64,000 nucleotides of DNA from Massilia sp. IC2-477 (lineage in GTDB: Bacteria > Pseudomonadota > Gammaproteobacteria > Burkholderiales > Burkholderiaceae_D). The translations under genes and the position numbers were made by a program. Below the pieces are notes generated by a model. The model saw nothing but the letters and a program-made list of their open reading frames with translations, searched no databases and had not been told where the DNA came from. Where the stretch lies: the NCBI RefSeq assembly GCF_020707265.1, contig NZ_JAJFEQ010000017.1:1-64000 (forward strand), written 5' to 3'. Below are positions 26,952 to 34,909 of the stretch, one piece after another. Position 1 is the first letter of the stretch; every line of letters begins with the position of its first letter.

Positions 26952-29948
26952 ATGCGCCCGCCTTTGCGGCTGGCGCTTCCGACCGCATCGATCCAGCCTA
27001 TGCCCATTCCAACACCACAACGTCGTTCTTCGCTCCTGGCCGCCGCACACGCGGTGGTGGAGCAGGTGTTGAAGTTGTTCTCGTATTACCTGATTCCGCT
27101 CGGGATCGGGCTCGTTTCCCTGATCGCACTGGTGTTCTGGCACGACCAGTACCGCACCGTCGGCGACGTGCCGCTGTCGATGCACGTCACTGTCCAGCAG
27201 GAAGCGAATCTCGGCCCCGGCGCCGCGCTGGCGCGCGCCCGCGCGGCCGGCCTCGTCACCTCCCATGACACCCGCCTGTCCGAAGACCCGGTCTGGTTCG
27301 TCTTCGAGCCGATGCCGCGCGCAGGCAGCCAGGTGATCGAATTCCCGTCGCGCCATGCGATCGACGTGGCCTGCTGGGATGCCGTCAGCCTGGCGCCGCT
27401 GGGCGCCGCCATCCGTGGGTCCGGCACCGGATCGATCGAAGGGTCCAAGGCCGGCTTTGCCCTGAAGCTGGCACAGTTGCCGACCGAACTGCTGTGCCGG
27501 GCAAGCTTTGCCGGTCCGGCGCGCCTGTCGGTGCTGCAATGGCCGGCCGACCAGTACGAGCTGTCGGTCGAGCAGTACCACCGCAAGTCGGGCCTGCTCG
27601 ACGGCGGCATGGTGGTGCTGGCCATCTTCATCCTGATCACGGCCCTGATCAACCGCCAGCCGATGTACGTGCTGTTCGCTGGCTGGCTGGTGCTGAACCT
27701 GCGCGTGGCCGCGCTGTCGGCCGGCTGGGACATCCAGTGGCTGGGCCAGACCATTCCTTCCGACTGGCTGCTGCTGAGCCGTTCGGTGGGCATCACACTG
27801 TACGGCATCGCCACCCTGACCCTGTACCAGGCGCTGCTGAAGGAAAACATTGCGGCGCTGCGCTACGTGCTGCCGTTCCGCGTCATGCAGTGGCTGTGCA
27901 TGCCGATGCTGGCCGCCGCCATCCTGCTGCCTTACGGCATGTACCTGCCGCTGCTGTGGGGCATCACCGTGTGCTGCCTGTCGGTGATGACGGTGGGCCT
28001 GTTCAAGATCATCGCGGAATCGCGCAACCGCGTTGCGTCCTGGTTTGCCGCCTCGTTCGCGGTCAGCTTCCTGGCCACCATCGCCGAGGTCGCCTCGGCG
28101 GCGCTTGGCATGCGCGAGCTGCTGGGCGTGATCAACAGCGTCACCGCCGCGCTGGCTTCGAGCCTGCTGGCGGCGCTGGCCGTGGCCGAGCAGATGCGGG
28201 TCGAGACCGTGCAGCGCGAGGAAGCCCAGCAGCAGCTGGAGCACGCCTACCAGGCCATGCCGGTGGGCCTGTTCACGCTCGACATGGTCGGTCACTTCCT
28301 GAGCGTCAATCCGGCGCTGCAAAAGATGCTGGGCATTGCCAGCTTCGTGCCGGGCCGCACCGCGTGGCGCCAGTTCTTCACCGAAAGCACCTGGACCGAA
28401 CTGCACGAGCAGGTGCATGCGAAGGCCGAGGCCGAGATGGAGCTGACCAGCCGCGACGGCAGCCAGCGCTTCCTGGTCAGCGCCACGCTGGCGCGTTCCC
28501 GCATCGAGGGCGTGCTGCAGGACACCACCGAGAAACACAAGGCCACCGAGCAGCTGCAGTTCATGGCCAACAACGACCCGCTGACCAAGGTCTTCAACCG
28601 CCGCGGCATCGAGCGCGAGTTCGCGCTGGCTGCCGGCGGCATGGGCGCAGGCAAGCCGATGGCCCTGGCCTACGTCGACCTCGACCGCTTCAAGCTGATC
28701 AACGACCTGTTCGGCCACGCCGCCGGCGACGAAGTGCTCAAGCAGGTGTGCGAGCGCATGGCCACCATGCTGGCCGGCGGCCAGCAGATTGGCCGCGTGG
28801 GCGGCGACGAATTCGTGGTCCTGATGCCGGAAACGGCGATCCCGCTGGCCTCGATCATCTGCCGCGGCATCGTCGACCGCCTCGGCAATACGCCCTACCG
28901 CGTGGGCGACAAGGCCTTCCACGTGCGCGGTTCGGTCGGCCTGATCGAAGTCACGCCGGGCATGGCCATGAAGGATGCGGTCTCGACCGCCGACCGTGCC
29001 TGCCGCGAAGCCAAGCAAGGTGCAGGCGAGGGCCTGGTGGTGTACGAGCGCGGCGCCGAAGCCTTCCGCCAGCGCGCGGCCGAGCTCGACATGGTGGCGC
29101 GCCTCTCCGGCCCGAACGCCACCGATGGCCTGCTGCTCGAGATGCAGCCGATCATGTCCCTGGCCAGCCCGCGCGAATCGCTGAACTTCGAAGTGCTGCT
29201 GCGCATGCGCGAGCCGGATGGCCGCGTGGTGCCGGCAGGCGCCGTGATCTCGGCGGCCGAGAAGAGCGGACGCGCGAGCATGATCGACCGCTGGGTGCTG
29301 AACACCACGCTGGCCTGGATCGCCGAGCACGCCGAGCAACTGGTCAATACCCGCTTCGTGTGCATGAACCTGTCGGGCGCCTCGCTCAACGACGAGCGTT
29401 TCGTGCAGGACACCTTCGACATCTTGGGGCGCTACGTGCACGTGGCCAGCCGCCTGTGCCTGGAGATCACCGAGAGCGTCGCCCTGCACGACCTCAACAA
29501 CACGCGCCGCTTCATCGACCAGGTGCGCAGCTTCGGCGTGAAAGTGGCGCTGGACGACTTCGGGGCAGGCTACACCTCGTTCTCTTACCTGAAGGAACTG
29601 CCGGCCGACGTGCTCAAGATCGACGGTAATTTCATCGTGAACATCAATGCGCACCCGGCCAATGTTGCGATCGTGGAAGCGATCGTCAGCCTGGCAGGCA
29701 ACCTGGGCATGAAGACGATCGCGGAATGGGCTGAAGACGCGGCCACCGTGCAGACGCTGGCGGAGATCGGCGTGGATTACGTGCAGGGCTGGGCCGTGGC
29801 CCGCTCGCAGCCGCCGGAACGCATGCTGGAAGCGCGCTCGGCTGCGGACTTCATCACGCATCCGGATGTGCTGGAACTGCTCAGGCTGCTGGAGTCGCCG
29901 TCACAGCTGCATCTGGCGAGTGTGACGCGCTTGCGGGACGTGCACTGA
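26952..29948 (+). CDS. Membrane-bound PAS-GGDEF-EAL protein (c-di-GMP turnover)
   Basis: A roughly 998-residue inner-membrane signalling protein. An N-terminal helix and periplasmic beta-domain (about residues 30-210) precede a seven-helix membrane block (about 215-420, 7TMR-DISM-like), then a PAS domain (about 430-530), GGDEF (540-700) and EAL (710-970). The cyclase site GRVGGDEFVVLM is intact. The EAL domain has EVLLRMREPDG in place of a strict EAL, with EITESVALHD, LDDFGAGYTSFSYLKELP and KIDGNFI all present, so phosphodiesterase activity is plausible. The start is uncertain (26952 or 27000; no strong ribosome site). It lies just downstream of the FeeM-like gene and probably shares its transcript. 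Confidence 0.88.
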   Translation: MRPPLRLALPTASIQPMPIPTPQRRSSLLAAAHAVVEQVLKLFSYYLIPLGIGLVSLIALVFWHDQYRTVGDVPLSMHVTVQQEANLGPGAALARARAAGLVTSHDTRLSEDPVWFVFEPMPRAGSQVIEFPSRHAIDVACWDAVSLAPLGAAIRGSGTGSIEGSKAGFALKLAQLPTELLCRASFAGPARLSVLQWPADQYELSVEQYHRKSGLLDGGMVVLAIFILITALINRQPMYVLFAGWLVLNLRVAALSAGWDIQWLGQTIPSDWLLLSRSVGITLYGIATLTLYQALLKENIAALRYVLPFRVMQWLCMPMLAAAILLPYGMYLPLLWGITVCCLSVMTVGLFKIIAESRNRVASWFAASFAVSFLATIAEVASAALGMRELLGVINSVTAALASSLLAALAVAEQMRVETVQREEAQQQLEHAYQAMPVGLFTLDMVGHFLSVNPALQKMLGIASFVPGRTAWRQFFTESTWTELHEQVHAKAEAEMELTSRDGSQRFLVSATLARSRIEGVLQDTTEKHKATEQLQFMANNDPLTKVFNRRGIEREFALAAGGMGAGKPMALAYVDLDRFKLINDLFGHAAGDEVLKQVCERMATMLAGGQQIGRVGGDEFVVLMPETAIPLASIICRGIVDRLGNTPYRVGDKAFHVRGSVGLIEVTPGMAMKDAVSTADRACREAKQGAGEGLVVYERGAEAFRQRAAELDMVARLSGPNATDGLLLEMQPIMSLASPRESLNFEVLLRMREPDGRVVPAGAVISAAEKSGRASMIDRWVLNTTLAWIAEHAEQLVNTRFVCMNLSGASLNDERFVQDTFDILGRYVHVASRLCLEITESVALHDLNNTRRFIDQVRSFGVKVALDDFGAGYTSFSYLKELPADVLKIDGNFIVNINAHPANVAIVEAIVSLAGNLGMKTIAEWAEDAATVQTLAEIGVDYVQGWAVARSQPPERMLEARSAADFITHPDVLELLRLLESPSQLHLASVTRLRDVH

Positions 29949-29962
29949 AAAGCCGGGCGCGC

Positions 29963-30334
29963 TTAGTCCAGCGTCGCCAGGGTGCGCCTGGCCCCCGCAT
30001 CCATCAACAGGAACTGCGCCCGCGCTGCCTTGAGCGTGGCTACGTCGCGCATCATCGGCTTGGCCTTGACGCGCGGTAGCAGCTGGCGGCGCTGGACGGG
30101 TGGCGGCGGCAGGGTGCCATGTTCGGTGGCAAGTGGGTACGGGTCTGCGCGCGTAATGCCTTCGTCCGCCGGCGAACTCGCCAGGCGCACCATGGTCGTG
30201 CCGCTGTCGCAGGGCTGGTCGGTCAGGGTGACGCGGCCGGCGCCATCAACGCATTTGACGATGTCCGAACCGGCATGGGCAACAGGCGCGGCCATTGCCG
30301 CGATGAGGATGCTGAGACAGAGGTGACGCTTCAT
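29963..30334 (-). CDS. DUF4124-like secreted protein
   Basis: A 123-residue protein with a signal peptide (CLSILIAAMAAPVAHA). The mature start SDIVKCVDGAGRVTLTDQPC is the DUF4124 pattern (short periplasmic beta-hairpin with a Cys pair). The remainder is Pro/Arg-rich. Function is unknown; DUF4124 proteins are common in betaproteobacterial envelopes. It is convergent with the GGDEF-EAL gene, 14 bp apart. Confidence 0.7.
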   Translation of the reverse strand: MKRHLCLSILIAAMAAPVAHAGSDIVKCVDGAGRVTLTDQPCDSGTTMVRLASSPADEGITRADPYPLATEHGTLPPPPVQRRQLLPRVKAKPMMRDVATLKAARAQFLLMDAGARRTLATLD

Positions 30335-30430
30335 GGTCGACTCCTTGTACTGGAGCCTCCATTGTCCGAATTCGTCTTACACGCTTCTGTTCGCTGCCTC
30401 ACGCGTGCGCGCCATGCGCACGCGAATCTC

Positions 30431-30805
30431 TCAGCCGTGCGGCCTTTCCGCCACCAGCTGCACTTCCACCAGGAAACCGTAATGCAGGCCAGGGACCGGC
30501 ACCACGGCGCGCGCCGGCCGGTGCTCGCCGAACACGCCGGCATACGCGGTATTGAACGCAGGCCACAACTCGACGTCCGCCAGGTAGGCCGTGCATTGCA
30601 CCACGTCATTCAAGCCGCAGCCGGCCGTGCGCAGGATCTTTTGGCACTGGTCGAATACCGAAGCGCACTGGGCCTCGAACGAGGCATCGGCCAGCTCGCG
30701 CGCCGGCAGCACGCCCGACACGAAGACCAGGCCGCCGCGTGTGACGACGGCCTGCGAATAATGCCCGGCAGGCGCAGGCAGCTCGGGCGACTGGATGAAG
30801 TCCAT
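30431..30805 (-). CDS. RidA family enamine/imine deaminase
   Basis: A 124-residue YjgF/YER057c/UK114 protein (usual length 125-130). Seen are LPAPAGHYSQAVVTRGGLVFVSG-type residues, FDQCQKILRTAGCGLNDVVQ, and the catalytic Arg in EHRPARAVVPV. RidA hydrolyses reactive 2-aminoacrylate and iminobutyrate released by PLP enzymes. Its ATG overlaps the stop of the upstream threonine dehydratase (TGATG at 30803-30807), so the enzyme that makes the reactive enamine and the one that removes it are translationally coupled. Confidence 0.9.
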   Translation of the reverse strand: MDFIQSPELPAPAGHYSQAVVTRGGLVFVSGVLPARELADASFEAQCASVFDQCQKILRTAGCGLNDVVQCTAYLADVELWPAFNTAYAGVFGEHRPARAVVPVPGLHYGFLVEVQLVAERPHG

Positions 30806-31782
30806 CAGGCGTCCAGGGTCTGCATCAGTTCGGCGAAGCGCGACAGGTCGACGTTGCCGCCGCTGATCAGGATGCCGACGCGCTTGCCCTTGACGTCCAC
30901 CACGCCGTGCAGGGCCGCAGCCGCCGCCAGGCAGCCGGTCGGCTCGACCAACATCTTCATGCGCTCGGCAAAGAAGGCCATGGTCTGCACCAGCTGGGTG
31001 TCGCTGACGGTAACGATGTCGTCCACGGCGCGGCGGATGACGTCGAAGTTGTGTTCGCCGATGTGGGTCACCATGGCGCCGTCAGCGATGGTCTTGGGCA
31101 CGGCGATGTGCACGATTTCACCCTTGCGCAATGACTGCTGGCCATCGTTGCCGGCTTCCGGCTCGACGCCGATCACCTTGCAATTCGGCGACAGTGCGCG
31201 CGCGGCCAGTGCGCAGCCGGCCAGCAGGCCGCCGCCGCCCAGGCACACCAGCAGGATGTCGAGCTCGCCGACTTCCTCGAACAGTTCCTTGGCTGCCGTG
31301 CCCTGGCCGGCGATTACGTCGGGATGGTCGTAGGGCGGAATCAGGGTCATGCCGCGCTCTTCCGAGAGGCGGCGTCCGATCTCTTCGCGATTCTCGGTAT
31401 AGCGGTCGTAGGTGATGACTTCGCCGCCGTATTCCTTGGTCGCCTTGACCTTCAGGGCCGGCGCGTCCTGCGGCATGATGATGGTCGACTTGATGCCGGC
31501 CAGCTTCGCCGACAGGGCAATCGCCTGCGCGTGGTTGCCCGACGAAAAGGTCAGCACGCCGGCGGCGCGCTGGGCATCGTCGAACTTCGCGATCGCGTTA
31601 TAGGCGCCGCGGAACTTGAACGCACCCATGCGCTGGTAGTTCTCGCACTTGAAGAACAGCGTGCCGCCGGACAGTTTGTTGGCCGTGGTCGAGGTCAGTA
31701 CCGGCGTGCGGTGCGCAGCGCCAAGGAGGCGCTCGGCGGCCAGTTCGACGTCACGGTAGGAGAGGGCGGCGGATTGGGTCAT
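30805..31782 (-). CDS. PLP-dependent threonine/serine dehydratase
   Basis: A 325-residue fold-type II PLP enzyme. The Schiff-base Lys lies in YQRMGAFKFRGAYNAI and the phosphate-binding glycine loop is CLGGGGLLAGCALAA. It lacks the C-terminal regulatory ACT-like domain of biosynthetic IlvA, so it resembles catabolic TdcB or serine/threonine racemase-dehydratases. It deaminates threonine (or serine) to the 2-oxo acid via an enamine, which explains the coupled RidA gene directly downstream. ATG at 31782 (MTQSAALSYRDVEL) was chosen over a longer ORF that runs through the promoter region. It is divergent from the GbsR-type regulator. Confidence 0.9.
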   Translation of the reverse strand: MTQSAALSYRDVELAAERLLGAAHRTPVLTSTTANKLSGGTLFFKCENYQRMGAFKFRGAYNAIAKFDDAQRAAGVLTFSSGNHAQAIALSAKLAGIKSTIIMPQDAPALKVKATKEYGGEVITYDRYTENREEIGRRLSEERGMTLIPPYDHPDVIAGQGTAAKELFEEVGELDILLVCLGGGGLLAGCALAARALSPNCKVIGVEPEAGNDGQQSLRKGEIVHIAVPKTIADGAMVTHIGEHNFDVIRRAVDDIVTVSDTQLVQTMAFFAERMKMLVEPTGCLAAAAALHGVVDVKGKRVGILISGGNVDLSRFAELMQTLDA

Positions 31783-31897
31783 GGCGGGCTCGCGAAAGTC
31801 GAAAGCCGACAGTATAGCGAACCGCGGGACGCCCACGGTCCATCCTCCCCGCATGGAATCAAACGCGCGCTTGCGTTTTTCTTCATTTTGTTCTTTA

Positions 31898-31917
31898 ATT
31901 TCTGTAATCACAGAAAT
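31898..31917. promoter_or_regulatory. 20-bp palindrome before the GbsR-type regulator (putative operator)
   Basis: ATTTCTGT (31898-31905) and ACAGAAAT (31910-31917) are perfect 8-bp inverted arms around AATC, 11 bp before the regulator's ATG and within the divergent gap to threonine dehydratase. This is the geometry expected for a MarR/GbsR dimer site, so autoregulation is likely. Confidence 0.6.
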
Positions 31918-31928
31918 AAGAGAAAATC

Positions 31929-32468
31929 ATGAGCCTGAGTCCGACGGCACAGAAATTCGTCCTGCACTGGGGCGAAATGGGCACCCGCTGGGGCGTCAAC
32001 CGCACCGTGGCGCAGATCCATGCGCTGCTCTATCTGGCCGAGCGCCCCCTGACCGCCGACGACATCGTCGACACGCTCGGCGTAGCGCGCTCCAACGTCA
32101 GCAACAGCCTCAAGGAGCTGCAGAGCTGGAAGCTGGTGCGCGTGACCCACGTGCTGGGCGACCGGCGAGACCATTTCCAGGCCCTGCAGGACGTGTGGGA
32201 AATCTTCCGGGTCATCCTGGAAGAGAGGAAGCGCCGCGAAATCGATCCTACCCTGAGCGTGCTGCGCGAGTGCGCCATCGAAGGCGAAGAAGACAAGGAA
32301 CTCGATGGCGCGACCCTGGCGCGCATGCAGACCGTGCTCGAGTTCCTCGAGATGCTCAGCACCACCTTCCAGGACTACCAGCACCTGCCGCCGCAGACCC
32401 TGCAGCGCATGCTTGCGATGGGCGGCACGCTGGCGCGCTTCCTCCCGGCCGGCAAGGAAAAGCCATGA
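31929..32468 (+). CDS. GbsR/MarR-type transcriptional regulator
   Basis: A 179-residue winged-HTH regulator of the GbsR family. Residues 20-80 hold the DNA-binding domain (NRTVAQIHALLYLAERPLTA, then VDTLGVARSNVSNSLKELQS), followed by a helical dimerisation region (EIFRVILEERKRREIDPTLS). A perfect 20-bp palindrome lies just upstream of its start. Its last codons overlap the following DCC-family gene (ATGA at 32465), and a DoxX-like/SDR gene follows, so it heads a three-gene operon. The effector is unknown. Confidence 0.87.
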   Translation: MSLSPTAQKFVLHWGEMGTRWGVNRTVAQIHALLYLAERPLTADDIVDTLGVARSNVSNSLKELQSWKLVRVTHVLGDRRDHFQALQDVWEIFRVILEERKRREIDPTLSVLRECAIEGEEDKELDGATLARMQTVLEFLEMLSTTFQDYQHLPPQTLQRMLAMGGTLARFLPAGKEKP

Positions 32469-32878
32469 GCGACCTGACCCTCTATTACGACGGCCGTTGC
32501 CCCTTCTGCGTGGGCAGCATGCGCCGGCTGCACGACTGGGACCGTAAGCGGCAACTCGCCTTCGTCGACATCGCGCAGCCCGGCTTCGACCCCTCGCCGC
32601 TGGGCGCCGATATGGCGGCGCTGAACCGCGAACTGCACGGCATGACCCGCGCGGGGGAGGTCCTGGTCGGCATCGACTGCATGCTCGCCGCCTATACCCT
32701 CGCCGGGCGCGGCTGGATGGTGTGGCCGCTGCGCGTGCGCGCGCTGCGTCCGCTGCTTGCCAGCGCCTACCGCTGGTTCGCGCGCCACCGCTATGCGATC
32801 TCGCGTCGCCTGGGCCTGCGCCTGCCGGCCAGGTGCGAGGACGGTGTGTGCAGCGTCGGCAATCCATTCATGAAATAA
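32465..32878 (+). CDS. DCC family (DUF393) thiol-disulfide oxidoreductase-like protein
   Basis: A 137-residue protein beginning LTLYYDGRCPFCVGSMRRL, with the D-x-x-CPFC motif that defines the DCC/DUF393 family and suggests a thioredoxin-like redox fold. A C-terminal CEDGVC adds two more Cys. The substrate is unknown. It is translationally coupled to the upstream GbsR-type regulator by ATGA and followed 10 bp later by the SDR fusion gene. Confidence 0.83.
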   Translation: MSDLTLYYDGRCPFCVGSMRRLHDWDRKRQLAFVDIAQPGFDPSPLGADMAALNRELHGMTRAGEVLVGIDCMLAAYTLAGRGWMVWPLRVRALRPLLASAYRWFARHRYAISRRLGLRLPARCEDGVCSVGNPFMK

Positions 32879-32888
32879 TAGGAACACG

Positions 32889-34319
32889 ATGAACGACAAT
32901 GCGCTACGCAGCTGGACCATCCGCTGGCTGTACGCGGTCGCCGCAGGGCACGTACTGGTCGGGGCGCTGCTGCCGTGGTTTGCCGGCGCCCAGGTCTTCG
33001 GCGCCTACCACGGCGGCATCGAGAACGCCTTCTGGCAGGCCGGCGCGCCGCTCGAGGCGCGTGGCTTGCAGGTATGGTGGATCTCGCTGTTCGGGCCGAC
33101 CGTGCAGCTGATGGCGCTGTTCATGATCGCCCTGATCCACCTGGCGGACCGCCTGCGCCAGCCGCAGGTCTGGCTGTGGATGGCGGCCGGGCTGCTGCTG
33201 TGGGCGCCGCAGGACATCCTGGTCTCGCTGCGCGCAAATGTGTGGCCGCACCTGTGGATCGACCTGTTCGCGCTGCTGGTGCTGGTGCCGCCGCTCCTGT
33301 ACTTGTGGCAGCGTGACCGGGCCGGCCGCAAGGATGCCACGGAAGTGGTGACCTCCTTCGACACGCAAAAGCGCACCGTGCTGGTGACCGGCGCCACCGG
33401 CTTCATCGGGCAGAACCTGGTGCGCGCGCTGCTGCGTGACGGTCACGAGGTGATTGCGCTGAGCCGGCAGCCTAGGCAGGCCGCGTGGACTTTCGATGGC
33501 CAGGTGCGCTGCATCGCGTCCATGGACGCGCTATCGCCGGCCACCCGCGTCGACGTCGTCATTAACCTGGCGGGCGCGCGCATCCTCGGTCCACGCTGGA
33601 GCGCGGCGCGCAAGGAAGCGCTGCGCCGCAGCCGCGTCACGCTCACGCGCCAGCTCGTCGGCTGGATTTCTAGCGCGGAGCACAAGCCCTTCCTGCTCTT
33701 GAACGCTTCCGCGATCGGCTACTACGGCGTCCAGAAGATCGGCGACGCGACCGAGCTCGATGAGGCCGCGCCGCCGCAGCCGGTGTTCATGTCCGACCTG
33801 TGCCGCGAGTGGGAAGAGGCGGCGGGCGAGGCGACCCACTATGGCGTGCAGGTCGAATGCATGCGCTTTGGACTGGTGCTCGGCAAGGGCGGCGCGCTGC
33901 CCATGATGCTGCTGCCGATCCTGCTGGGTGTCGGCGGCAGGCTGGGAAGCGGGCGCCAGTGGCTGTCGTGGATCCATGTGGACGACGCGCTGCATGCCAT
34001 CGCCCATCGCTGGCGCCGGGCGCTCGTGGACACGGCGGTGGCGGAGGCGGGCGCCACCAATTTCACCGCGCCCGAATCCGTCACCCAGGCGGAATTCAGC
34101 CGCATCGCGGCGCGTACCTGGCGCCGCCCCAGCTTCCTGCCCACGCCCGGCTGGCTGATGCGCCTGGCGCTGGGCGAGCAGGCCGACCTGCTGCTGGAGG
34201 GCCAGCGTGTGGTGCCGCGCCGGCTGGAGTGCGAAGGTTTCGTGTTCCGCTATCCGACGCTGGCGTCGGCCCTGCAAAGCCTCAGGCAGGCGCCTAGAGA
34301 GGCAGCCGCTGGACGATGA
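32889..34319 (+). CDS. Membrane-domain/TIGR01777 NAD-dependent epimerase fusion
   Basis: A 476-residue two-part protein. Residues 1-150 form four predicted membrane helices (for example RWLYAVAAGHVLVGALLPWF and LWIDLFALLVLVPPLLYLW), of the DoxX-like kind. From residue 164, VLVTGATGFIGQNLVRALL opens an extended-SDR Rossmann domain of the TIGR01777/YfcH family, with LLNASAIGYYGVQ as the active-site Tyr region and a C-terminal DUF1731-like segment (RRLECEGFVFRYPTL). YfcH-type proteins were once annotated as cell-division inhibitors without firm evidence; the reaction is unknown. The 3' end overlaps the convergent methyltransferase gene by 26 bp. Confidence 0.85.
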   Translation: MNDNALRSWTIRWLYAVAAGHVLVGALLPWFAGAQVFGAYHGGIENAFWQAGAPLEARGLQVWWISLFGPTVQLMALFMIALIHLADRLRQPQVWLWMAAGLLLWAPQDILVSLRANVWPHLWIDLFALLVLVPPLLYLWQRDRAGRKDATEVVTSFDTQKRTVLVTGATGFIGQNLVRALLRDGHEVIALSRQPRQAAWTFDGQVRCIASMDALSPATRVDVVINLAGARILGPRWSAARKEALRRSRVTLTRQLVGWISSAEHKPFLLLNASAIGYYGVQKIGDATELDEAAPPQPVFMSDLCREWEEAAGEATHYGVQVECMRFGLVLGKGGALPMMLLPILLGVGGRLGSGRQWLSWIHVDDALHAIAHRWRRALVDTAVAEAGATNFTAPESVTQAEFSRIAARTWRRPSFLPTPGWLMRLALGEQADLLLEGQRVVPRRLECEGFVFRYPTLASALQSLRQAPREAAAGR

Positions 34320-34899
34320 GATAGACGTGCTTCTGCGGGTACTGGTCGAATTCCAGGTGCCGCAGCGCACATCCGGCAGCGGCGAGCAGCGCGAGCAGGC
34401 CGGGAATCCCGAGCGTGCTGTAGCGAAGCGGCGGGCCCATGCTCGCGTCCACGTGTTCGCCCGGCGCGTCCAGTCCGCCGGCGCTGAAGATCATGACGCC
34501 GCCATCGTCCAGCGCTCCCAGCAGCTTCTCCATCAGCGGGCGCTGCTGGTTAAGACCCACGTGCCAGATGCTGTCCCAAGCGCTGATGAAGCGGTAGGTA
34601 CGCGCCGGCTGCCAGTCGCAGAGGTCGGCCTGGTGCAGCACGATGTCGGGATCGGCTTCTGCCGCCAGCGCCAGCATGCGCGCCGATAGATCGATGCCTT
34701 CGAGCTGCAGGCCATGCAGGCGCATCGCGGCGTTGAAGCGGGTATTGCAGCCGCAGCCCGCATTCAGCGCCCAGCCGCCGACAGCTTGGTTGAGGAAGGC
34801 GAGGGCGCGTTCGTGCTGCGCCAAGCCGTTGAGCGGGTCAAAGGCCGCGTCGAGCCAGCGCTCGGCAAGCAGGTCGTAGGCGGCGGCAGTGTCGCTCAT
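34294..34899 (-). CDS. Class I SAM-dependent methyltransferase
   Basis: A 201-residue Rossmann methyltransferase. Motif I is WALNAGCGCNTRFN (the usual DxGxGxG with Asn for Asp), motif II GIDLSARMLALA, motif III ADLCDWQPARTYRFI. ATG at 34899 gives MSDTAAAYDLLAERW, the standard N-terminus. It lies 10 bp downstream of the sensor-kinase gene and may be co-transcribed with it. The substrate cannot be predicted. Its end overlaps the convergent SDR gene. Confidence 0.8.
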   Translation of the reverse strand: MSDTAAAYDLLAERWLDAAFDPLNGLAQHERALAFLNQAVGGWALNAGCGCNTRFNAAMRLHGLQLEGIDLSARMLALAAEADPDIVLHQADLCDWQPARTYRFISAWDSIWHVGLNQQRPLMEKLLGALDDGGVMIFSAGGLDAPGEHVDASMGPPLRYSTLGIPGLLALLAAAGCALRHLEFDQYPQKHVYLIVQRLPL

Positions 34900-34909
34900 C
34901 GCGGCAGGC

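Noticed and set aside
29150..29230. Loss of phosphodiesterase activity because the EAL motif reads EVL
   Set aside because: ExL variants with Val occur in active enzymes and the other catalytic motifs are intact, so no inactivation can be claimed.
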